A stretch of 48,083 nucleotides of DNA from Streptococcus parasanguinis. GTDB taxonomy: Bacteria > Bacillota > Bacilli > Lactobacillales > Streptococcaceae. Under the pieces are notes generated by a model that searched no databases, was not told where the DNA came from, and saw only the letters and a program-made list of their open reading frames with translations. This document shows positions 17,038 through 23,826 of the stretch, piece after piece. The stretch is taken from positions 1 through 48,083 of the forward strand of contig JAGZKI010000009.1 in NCBI GenBank assembly GCA_018365265.1, given 5' to 3'. The translations under genes and the position numbers were made by a program. Within the stretch, counting starts at the first letter, position 1. Every line of letters starts with the position of its first letter.

Positions 17038-18414
17038 CTACTTCGCTCCTTCTTTTCTAAGTACAACCTTCACGGTCTTGAGCAAGATCTGAATATCTCT
17101 CCAGATCGTCCAACCATCCATATAAGCCACATCGAGTTTGACAACCTCGTCAAAGTCCGTAATCTCACTGCGTCCACTCACCTGCCAAAGGCCCGTAATC
17201 CCCGGCTTGAAGCTGAGGCGACGTTTTTGGTCAGGTGTGTACTCTTGGTATTCATCCACGGTTGGTGGTCGAGTTCCGACCAGACTCATGTCACCGATCA
17301 GAACATTGTAAAATTGGGGCAATTCGTCGAGACTTGTCTTACGGATAAAACGTCCAATCGGCGTCACTCGCGGATCGTTTTCCATTTTAAACATGCCACC
17401 TATCATGGTGTTTTGAGACATCAAATCTTTTTTGATTTCTTCGGCATCGACACGCATGGAGCGGAATTTATAAAAATTGAAATACCGTCCGTTCTTACCG
17501 ACTCGTTTCTGCACAAAGAAGGCAGGCCCACCGTCCTTGCGGATCAGGGGAACCAAGACAATACTCACTAGACCGCAAATCAAGAGACCAAAGAGGGCTC
17601 CTACAATGTCTAAGAGGCGTTTGGCAAAGACGTGACTTGGCTTGTAAAAATTGGTAGAGAAAGTAACGACGCTTAGCCCTCCAATTTCTTGCACTCTCTT
17701 ATTCCCTAAAGGGGCAAAATTGAAAGCATTGAGATTGACCGACACATCAATCCCCATATTCTCAAACTCCGAAACCAATTCACTGATATTGTAATCTTCA
17801 CTTGGAAGATTAATAAACACTTCGTCCACTACTTCCTTGGTCACAAAGTTCATCATTTGGTCCGGCTGCACCACCCGTACACCCGAATGGGTAAAATCCG
17901 TATCGTCCATGACGGTGACACCGATTAGTTCCCCATGGTATAGGCTGGGCGAATGCAGAATATCAAATACCTTTTCCATCCGACTGGTCGCTGTGATCAA
18001 GAAAATCTTTCGCGAACTTTTCCGCCGTGGTGAAACAGACTTTCGGTATCTCTTTAGTAAGAGATCCATGATGTAGACGGAAAACGTATTGAAAAGAAAG
18101 AAGTAGATCATCCCCCGACGAGAGATAGAAAAGACCCCATCGAGCATAAAAGAGGTAAAGGTGATCCCAACAGCGAAAAATACATTGTATTTCAAGACCT
18201 GAAAGAGTTCATCTAGATAGCCTCTGCTATAAAAACGATAGGCAATATTGCTAATGTAAAAGGATACAAAATGCAAGAGATAGAGAATGGCAATTGTCTG
18301 CGACGTGTATTCTGCATCCTTAAAAAGACTCACAATGTAAGCTGAAAATAGGACAGCTAAACTTTGAAAGAGAACAATATTTAGTTTTTCCAGTTCAATT
18401 CTTTCTTCTCCCAT
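17038..18414 (-). CDS. wchA: Initiating sugar-phosphate transferase WchA (CpsE)
   Basis: It starts the repeat unit by moving glucose-1-phosphate to undecaprenyl phosphate. The 458 residues comprise about four N-terminal membrane helices, a cytoplasmic Rossmann-like part, a further helix near 270-295 and the bacterial sugar transferase domain (KRLLDIVGA, FYKFRSM, SLDELPQFYNVLIGDMSLVGTRPP, PGITGLWQVSGRS). RBS GAGGGG sits just before the ATG. It is 19 bp downstream of cpsD. Confidence 0.95.
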   Translation of the reverse strand: MGEERIELEKLNIVLFQSLAVLFSAYIVSLFKDAEYTSQTIAILYLLHFVSFYISNIAYRFYSRGYLDELFQVLKYNVFFAVGITFTSFMLDGVFSISRRGMIYFFLFNTFSVYIMDLLLKRYRKSVSPRRKSSRKIFLITATSRMEKVFDILHSPSLYHGELIGVTVMDDTDFTHSGVRVVQPDQMMNFVTKEVVDEVFINLPSEDYNISELVSEFENMGIDVSVNLNAFNFAPLGNKRVQEIGGLSVVTFSTNFYKPSHVFAKRLLDIVGALFGLLICGLVSIVLVPLIRKDGGPAFFVQKRVGKNGRYFNFYKFRSMRVDAEEIKKDLMSQNTMIGGMFKMENDPRVTPIGRFIRKTSLDELPQFYNVLIGDMSLVGTRPPTVDEYQEYTPDQKRRLSFKPGITGLWQVSGRSEITDFDEVVKLDVAYMDGWTIWRDIQILLKTVKVVLRKEGAK

Positions 18415-18433
18415 TTCCCCTCAATCCTATTCT

Positions 18434-19126
18434 TTACTTTTTCCCATACTCTCCGTAGGATCCGTATCCTCCATACGAACCATACTCAGCAGTTTTAATG
18501 TTAAATTTATTGAGCACCACTCCTAAGAAAGGGGTGCCTGTTTGTTCTAATTGTTCTTTAGCCTTTTGAACAGCCTTGCGTCCATTGGCACCTGATTCTG
18601 TAAGCAAAACGGTTCCATCACAGCGTTGAGCGATAATCGCCGCGTCGATCACGACCCCAATTGGAGGCGTATCCACGATAATGTAGTCAAAATGCTCCCG
18701 AAGTGCATCCATCATGACGGTGAAGTTCTTGCTTTGCAAGAGACCCGTTGGGTTTGGAGCTACCTGTCCAGACTCGATGATATCCAAGTTTGGAAAATCT
18801 GTCGCATACAAGACCTGATCCAGCTGGCTACGACCAGCTAAGAAATCAGTCAAGCCTTGGATCTTGGTACGACTACGGAAAATCCCTGTCATGACCGAGT
18901 TCCGGATATCACAATCGACCAGGAGGGTCTTGTAGCCTGCGCGCGCGAAGGCAACAGCCAAGTTGGTTGATGTAGTAGACTTCCCTTCATTTTCTTTAAC
19001 AGATGAGACAGCAATGGCCTTAAGATTCACACCGCTCAGTTGGATGTTGGTCGCAAGAGCATTGAAATACTCTTCTGCCTTCCGAATTTCTTGTAATTTG
19101 TTTTTTGAAATTTCTAACGTATTCAT
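18434..19126 (-). CDS. cpsD: Bacterial tyrosine autokinase CpsD (Wze)
   Basis: This cytoplasmic BY-kinase works with CpsC to control chain length and export. The 230 residues include Walker A (ENEGKSTT, K49), Walker A' (LLVDCD, 68-73) and Walker B (YIIVDTPP). The tail has tyrosines at 215, 218, 221, 224 and 227, exactly three residues apart, as autophosphorylation sites. CpsB is the expected phosphatase. It is 12 bp downstream of cpsC. Confidence 0.95.
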   Translation of the reverse strand: MNTLEISKNKLQEIRKAEEYFNALATNIQLSGVNLKAIAVSSVKENEGKSTTSTNLAVAFARAGYKTLLVDCDIRNSVMTGIFRSRTKIQGLTDFLAGRSQLDQVLYATDFPNLDIIESGQVAPNPTGLLQSKNFTVMMDALREHFDYIIVDTPPIGVVIDAAIIAQRCDGTVLLTESGANGRKAVQKAKEQLEQTGTPFLGVVLNKFNIKTAEYGSYGGYGSYGEYGKK

Positions 19127-19138
19127 GCAATCCCCAGT

Positions 19139-19834
19139 CTATAATTTCTTAATATCTGGCACAATACCAAGCAAGGTCAAGCCCATCAACTCTTCGATGT
19201 CTTCTGGTCTCTTGACACGATCGTCCAAGACTTCTACGACAACCAAGAGCACCACCATAAGACCAGCTCCAGCGACAAAACCAAGAAGGACATTGCGGCG
19301 GATATTTGGTGATGAAGGCAATTGAGGCACTTCTGCCTCATCCAAGGTCGTAACATCGGACACCTTGGTCACCGAGATGATCTTTTCAGCAGCTACATTG
19401 CGAAGGCCATTGGCAATGCGTGCCGCTTCTTTTGGATCCCCATCCTTGGCTGTGATAGAAAGGATCCGTGTATCGGTTGGAACAGATACATTGATTTTCT
19501 TAGACAACTCAGCTGGGGTCATATCGAGTTTCAACTCATCAATCGCTTGGGTCAAGACATTTTGAGAAAGGATGATTTCGCGGTAGTCCTTAACCAAGTA
19601 AGAACCAGCCTGCAAATCAGAGTTGGTCAAGGCATTGTTGTCTTGATTTTGACGGCTGACCACATAGATCCGGCTGGTACTTTGGTATTCTTTCTTAGCT
19701 AAAAAGGCACTGTAGCCAAATGCAGCAATGGCAAAAACCAGAGCGACCAAAACGATTGAAAACTTGCGTTTCCATAGGGTCTTTAGCATAGCGAAAACAT
19801 CAATTTCCACTGCTTGATTTTCTTGATTGTTCAT
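19139..19834 (-). CDS. cpsC: Polysaccharide co-polymerase CpsC (Wzd)
   Basis: This Wzz-type membrane adaptor activates CpsD and regulates chain length. The 231 residues have a cytoplasmic start, a membrane helix at about 29-50, an outer domain ending in the Wzz proline motif region (LPSSPNIRRN), and a second helix at about 186-205. The two-helix topology without a fused kinase is the Gram-positive form. Confidence 0.94.
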   Translation of the reverse strand: MNNQENQAVEIDVFAMLKTLWKRKFSIVLVALVFAIAAFGYSAFLAKKEYQSTSRIYVVSRQNQDNNALTNSDLQAGSYLVKDYREIILSQNVLTQAIDELKLDMTPAELSKKINVSVPTDTRILSITAKDGDPKEAARIANGLRNVAAEKIISVTKVSDVTTLDEAEVPQLPSSPNIRRNVLLGFVAGAGLMVVLLVVVEVLDDRVKRPEDIEELMGLTLLGIVPDIKKL

Positions 19835-19878
19835 TTCCTAATTACTCCTTCATGTGGATCTCTCCACCTGTTTCATGG

Positions 19879-20610
19879 TTAGATTAATTCATCTGCTAAC
19901 AAGAGTTGTTGATGGTTGACAAAGAGGTCTTTTGCCCGTTTTTCGCCGTATTCTTCCTGGATCAAGCGATAAGCTTCTGCCATATAGGGTGGTCGCTTCG
20001 TCAAATTATGCATATCGCTGGCCACAAAGTGGACCAAATCTTTTTCTAAGAAATAGCGAGCCCGTTTTTTGAGGTGCTTTTGCTCATCCCCAAAGAGGCG
20101 AGGCTTGAGAACGCTGGAACTATTGATCTGCATGTAGCAACCCATGTCAATCATCTCTTGCACGCGCTCCTCATTTTTCTCCAAACAATTGTAGCGTTCA
20201 ATATGGGCTACCACCGGCGTAATACCGAGATGAAGCAGGCGATCCAAGGCTGTGTGGATTTCTTTATAGGGCGTTCCCATGCTAAATTCAATGAGGGCAA
20301 AATGCGTCTCTGCAAGACTCGGGATAGTCTTTTCTTCCAGCTTCTTCAAGACATCATTCGTAAAGTAAATTTCTGCTCCGTAATGAATTGTCAGATCCGG
20401 TGCAACTTCTGCCGCAATTTTTTTCACTTCTTGAAAATTTTCTGAAATTTTTCCCTCAGGGGTTTCAAACATACCCTTGCGGCGATGCGAAGTAGAGATG
20501 ATGGTCCGCACCCCTTGACGATAACTTTCCGTCAAGAGAGCACGCGTATCTTCTCTGGTTTTTGGTCCATCATCCACATCGAAGACGATGTGCGAGTGGA
20601 TATCAATCAT
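19879..20610 (-). CDS. cpsB: Tyrosine-protein phosphatase CpsB (Wzh)
   Basis: This PHP-family manganese-dependent phosphatase removes phosphate from CpsD. Metal-binding motifs are spread over the 243 residues: DIHSHIVFDVDDG at the start, a GAEIY motif, HIERY and SDMHN near the end. It overlaps the end of cpsA by 4 bp (ATGA). Confidence 0.95.
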   Translation of the reverse strand: MIDIHSHIVFDVDDGPKTREDTRALLTESYRQGVRTIISTSHRRKGMFETPEGKISENFQEVKKIAAEVAPDLTIHYGAEIYFTNDVLKKLEEKTIPSLAETHFALIEFSMGTPYKEIHTALDRLLHLGITPVVAHIERYNCLEKNEERVQEMIDMGCYMQINSSSVLKPRLFGDEQKHLKKRARYFLEKDLVHFVASDMHNLTKRPPYMAEAYRLIQEEYGEKRAKDLFVNHQQLLLADELI

Positions 20611-22076
20611 TTTTCTTTTCCTTCCATAACTTGTTGGATGGTTTCCTTGGCCTTGGTCAAGCTGGCTTGATCCAACTCCATGACATAGAGGTTGTAACCA
20701 GGCATAGCATAAGACGGCAGATCGGTACGACCTTGTCCTGTAATGGCTTGAGAGGTCACATCATAGGAGCCACCTGTTTCCAACTGGGTATTGATCAAGT
20801 TCATCATGACCGGCAACTGCATATTGGTTTGGACAGAGTCTTGGAGATTCCCGATAATCTCATTGTAGTTGTTCAAAACCTTGGTAGAGGTTAGCTTATT
20901 GATAATGGCTACAATGACTTTTTCTTGGTTCTTTCCACGGTCATTGTCACCACCTTGAAGAGAATAACGTTCCCGAACAAAGCCAAGTGCTTGCTCTGAG
21001 TTTAAATGTACCTTTCCGACTGGGAAATGGAACTTGCCATGAAGACTCGTAAATTCTTGGTCGTTTTCCACATCGATTCCCCCTAGAAGGTCAATCAACT
21101 TGAGGAAGGACGTGAAATTAAGGCGAACATAGTAGTTGAGCTTGATGTCATAGAGATTCTCAAGAGTATGAATGGAAGCATCTACACCGTAGATCCCTGC
21201 ATGGGTCAACTTATCATTTTGGTTGTTCCCGCCATCCGCAATCGGTACATAAGCATCCCGTGGCGTTGTGGTCAACAAGACTTGCTTGGTCTTCCGATTG
21301 ACGGTCATGATGATATTGACATCTGATCGAGAAACTGACGTGACCGGGCCATAGGTATCAATCCCACTGACATAGATGTTAAAGACATCTGCATTAGCAG
21401 ACACTTTGCTGGTTGCTGCTACTTCTTTTCGAATTTTATAAGAATAAATCTTCTTTAATTTTTTCGCATAGTCAGCATCTTCAGCAGCAATGGTATCCTC
21501 AAAGGTGCTGTTGAGCACAATCGCTGAGGCATTTCCCTCTTGCAAGCTCTTATAAGCATCGAGATAGGTTGGGGTATCTACTACAGAGATATCCTGACCC
21601 TTCGTCTTTTTGATATTGTCCAAGAGAGCCGTGAGGTTGGCTTCGTTGTTGTTGCCCTTGGGCGCCGTGACTTCTTTAATCTCTTTGATGTCTTTGATGT
21701 CACTATCTTTCTTGACATAGACAGCCATCTCGAACTCTGTGTAGTTGGAATGACCATTGACATTGCTGGTAAGGTTCAAAAGTTGTTGACTGGCAAACAA
21801 GACTCCTGAGCTAACCAGTAAACCGACAAAAAGCAAAAAAAGGGTCGTCTTTTTAGCCTGATTTTTTACAATCAACCATGCCGACAAAAGTACTAGTAGC
21901 ACGAAGAGTGCAATCAAAAGGACATTGACATAGCGAAAGGCCAAGATATTATTCGCCAAGATCGTATAAGTCGCCCAAATTGCCGTAATGCACAAAAAAA
22001 TAAGCAAGACAGAATTGACAATGCGCAATTGCCCCCACTTGTGCTCCGAACGACGACCTCGTCTTTTTTCTGACAT
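20607..22076 (-). CDS. cpsA: LytR-CpsA-Psr family protein CpsA (Wzg)
   Basis: LCP proteins attach polysaccharide to peptidoglycan. The product has 489 residues from the ATG at 22076, chosen because GGAGGT (22086-22081) sits just upstream; an in-frame TTG at 22088 would put that ribosome site inside the gene. Three membrane helices lie within the first 100 residues, then the accessory domain and the LCP catalytic domain with SRSDVNIIMTVN, TTTPRDAYVPI and FVRERYSLQGGDNDRGKNQEK. It is the first gene of the operon, about 24 nt from the predicted transcription start. Confidence 0.95.
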   Translation of the reverse strand: MSEKRRGRRSEHKWGQLRIVNSVLLIFLCITAIWATYTILANNILAFRYVNVLLIALFVLLVLLSAWLIVKNQAKKTTLFLLFVGLLVSSGVLFASQQLLNLTSNVNGHSNYTEFEMAVYVKKDSDIKDIKEIKEVTAPKGNNNEANLTALLDNIKKTKGQDISVVDTPTYLDAYKSLQEGNASAIVLNSTFEDTIAAEDADYAKKLKKIYSYKIRKEVAATSKVSANADVFNIYVSGIDTYGPVTSVSRSDVNIIMTVNRKTKQVLLTTTPRDAYVPIADGGNNQNDKLTHAGIYGVDASIHTLENLYDIKLNYYVRLNFTSFLKLIDLLGGIDVENDQEFTSLHGKFHFPVGKVHLNSEQALGFVRERYSLQGGDNDRGKNQEKVIVAIINKLTSTKVLNNYNEIIGNLQDSVQTNMQLPVMMNLINTQLETGGSYDVTSQAITGQGRTDLPSYAMPGYNLYVMELDQASLTKAKETIQQVMEGKEK

Positions 22077-22106
22077 AAATACCTCCAATTAGTCCTAATC
22101 ATATTT

Positions 22107-22115
22107 ATTGTAACA
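22107..22115 (-). promoter_or_regulatory. Promoter of the polysaccharide operon
   Basis: On the minus strand TGTTACAAT is a perfect extended -10 (hexamer 22112-22107). No good -35 is visible at 16-18 nt, so activator help or reliance on the extended element is likely. Confidence 0.6.
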
Positions 22116-22126
22116 TATTTTTAACA
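22110..22126 (-). promoter_or_regulatory. WalR (VicR)-like box at the polysaccharide promoter
   Basis: TGTTAA-N5-TGTTAC on the minus strand fits the WalR consensus TGTWAH-N5-TGTWAH exactly. It overlaps the -10, which would favour repression. The DNA is AT-rich, so a chance match is possible. Confidence 0.35.
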
Positions 22127-22172
22127 AAAAATGCATTAATTATCACTAATTTGTCTATTAAGTACAGCTCCG

Positions 22173-22188
22173 ATGTAACCGCTTTCAA
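22173..22188 (-). promoter_or_regulatory. CcpA cre site upstream of the polysaccharide operon
   Basis: TTGAAAGCGGTTACAT on the minus strand fits the cre consensus WTGNAARCGNWWWCAW at every position. It is centred about 70 bp upstream of the -10, where CcpA sites usually activate. Confidence 0.55.
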
Positions 22189-22223
22189 ATATTAGGTAAA
22201 CGCCTGTAATACTGATTCAAGAA

Positions 22224-22515
22224 AATAAAGAGGCTGGGATAAAAGTCCTAGCCTCTCAATTGTTTTTGGATTGTCGAACAAGACGCAGTGGTTGAGTGCT
22301 CAAAGCACTGCTTTGAGGTGGCGGATAGAACTTGCGAAGCAAGTATCCTAAGTCTTTGTTCGCTTTTTAAGCTTCAAAGATGCCCTATGTTGACGGAAAC
22401 TATGTTTCCTTTTATCTGCAACCTTCAACAGTCTCCCAGACTGTTGAAGCTGTGCGGAGGTGGGACGACGAAAGAAATCGAATTCTAACGAATGACCGAT
22501 TTCTGTCCCACTCTC
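22224..22515 (+). repeat. BOX-like modular repeat, full copy B
   Basis: The copy starts with the end hairpin GAGGCTGGGA/TCCTAGCCTC (22230-22255), then internal hairpins CTCAAAGC-ACT-GCTTTGAG (22299-22317), ACTTGC-GAA-GCAAGT (22330-22344), GGAAAC-TAT-GTTTCC (22395-22409) and a 12-bp CTTCAACAGTCT stem with a CCC loop (22423-22449). It closes with the nested GTGGGAC...GTCCCAC hairpin. On the minus strand its left end is GAGGCT...AGCCTC followed by TTTATTTT, a plausible terminator for nrdG. With the cps upstream region it fills the 450-bp gap between cpsA and nrdG. Confidence 0.9.
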
Positions 22516-22526
22516 AGCTAAACAGC

Positions 22527-23132
22527 CTACAAAAGATCGTCCCGTTTGACTTGTTCAAAGGTTTCTTTGCCATCATTGAGCTTGTCCCAGATGACGACTT
22601 TTCCTTCTTTGAGGGATTTTTGAACATCAATGATCCGCTGGTTAGAAGAGCCACGGAACTGCAACATCAGGTTGCGTTTGCTCTTATCATAGCGCCCATC
22701 CACCAGAATATCAACCAGTGAGAGAAGCTCTAATTTGTCTGGCGTTTCCAGCATCAGCTCTTCCCAAGTGTAACCGGTCCAAGACCAGACATCTTTGTCG
22801 GGTAGCTCTTTTCTCACGCGCTTGACCAAGGGCAACAGGATGCCGGTGTTGAGAAAAGGTTCCCCACCAAGCAATGTCAGGCCCTGAACATAGGGTTGGG
22901 CCAGGTCTGCCATGATTTGCTCCTCTAACTCTTTGGTGTAGGGAATGCCTGCATTGAAAGACCAGGTCGCTACATTGTAACAACCCTCACAGTGAAACAT
23001 GCAACCGGCTACATAGAGAGAATTGCGCACGCCTTCGCCATCCACAAAGTTAAAAGCCTTGTAATCAATGATGCGCCCTTGACTCAGTTCCTCACTCTTC
23101 CACTCTCCTGGTTTTGGTGTATTCCATGTCAT
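22527..23132 (-). CDS. nrdG: Anaerobic ribonucleotide reductase activase
   Basis: This radical SAM enzyme makes the glycyl radical on NrdD. The 201 residues include the iron-sulfur motif CMFHCEGC (CxxxCxxC) near 43-50 and a GGEPF SAM-binding motif near 95. It is the last gene of the nrdD operon, with a repeat element after it. Confidence 0.96.
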   Translation of the reverse strand: MTWNTPKPGEWKSEELSQGRIIDYKAFNFVDGEGVRNSLYVAGCMFHCEGCYNVATWSFNAGIPYTKELEEQIMADLAQPYVQGLTLLGGEPFLNTGILLPLVKRVRKELPDKDVWSWTGYTWEELMLETPDKLELLSLVDILVDGRYDKSKRNLMLQFRGSSNQRIIDVQKSLKEGKVVIWDKLNDGKETFEQVKRDDLL

Positions 23133-23136
23133 CCTT

Positions 23137-23637
23137 TTACTCCACCTCTATCCAATAGCGCTCCGTTCCATTTTGAACATCCTCCAACTGGCCACCATTA
23201 GCTAAGATAACAGCTCGGCTTGCTGGATTTTCTGTGCTACAAGTCACTAAAGCTCGTTTAATATTCTTTTCCTTAGCAACTTGTAGACCTTGGCGGAGGG
23301 ATTCTTTCGCATAACCCTTACCTCTTTCAGATGGACGAATGGAGTAGCCAATATGGCCCCCTTTTTCTAGTAAGTAGTCATTTAATCGGGGACGAAGGTT
23401 GAGAAAGCCAAGAGCTTGACCGTCTCTTGCAAAAGTGACTAACTGAACAGCAGGCACCCAACCTTTCGGAATTCCTAGCCCCATTTCCATGTCACGATTA
23501 CTTTCCAACCACTCTTCATAAACAAAATCATCAGTATCCCAAAAGCCGCCGTCGTGCGCTGATCGGGTCTGTTCAAACTCTGCCATCATCTCTAAAATTG
23601 TTTCTTTATCTGCCAATGTTGGTCTGCGTAATTCCAT
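23137..23637 (-). CDS. GNAT-family N-acetyltransferase
   Basis: The substrate is unknown; acetyl-CoA is the expected donor. The protein has 166 residues from the second of two adjacent ATGs, which is better spaced from GGGAGG. The GNAT core is visible: HIGYSIRPSERGKGYAKESLRQGL (acetyl-CoA loop) and CSTENPASRAVILANGG. It sits between nrdG and a small ORF in the nrdD operon, an arrangement I recall from S. pneumoniae. Confidence 0.88.
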   Translation of the reverse strand: MELRRPTLADKETILEMMAEFEQTRSAHDGGFWDTDDFVYEEWLESNRDMEMGLGIPKGWVPAVQLVTFARDGQALGFLNLRPRLNDYLLEKGGHIGYSIRPSERGKGYAKESLRQGLQVAKEKNIKRALVTCSTENPASRAVILANGGQLEDVQNGTERYWIEVE

Positions 23638-23674
23638 CATTCCCTCCCACTAAGAGAAAAGCGAGAGCGGACTC

Positions 23675-23815
23675 TCACTTTTTCTTATTTTTATTTAAAA
23701 ATTGCTCTCGTAGGCTTGCTACTCGGTCTTTTTTATTGACTCCACCTGTCGAATGCTTTTCGTGGAATCGTTGAACCTGGGCCTTGCCCTTATCGTCTAA
23801 TTGGTATTTTCCCAT
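23675..23815 (-). CDS. Small conserved protein of the nrdD operon (46 aa)
   Basis: The product is basic, rich in Lys and Gln: it starts MGKYQLDDKGKAQVQRF and ends in a lysine-rich tail. AAAGGA precedes the ATG at a good distance, and the gene begins 11 bp after nrdD. The order nrdD - small ORF - acetyltransferase - nrdG is as I recall for pneumococci. Function unknown; no cysteines or membrane segment. Confidence 0.75.
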   Translation of the reverse strand: MGKYQLDDKGKAQVQRFHEKHSTGGVNKKDRVASLREQFLNKNKKK

Positions 23816-23826
23816 AATGTCCTTTT

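Noticed and set aside
19879..22088. Second competence or capsule promoter (cin-box) near cpsA
   Set aside because: No TACGAATA or close variant is visible upstream of cpsA or in the repeat next to it.
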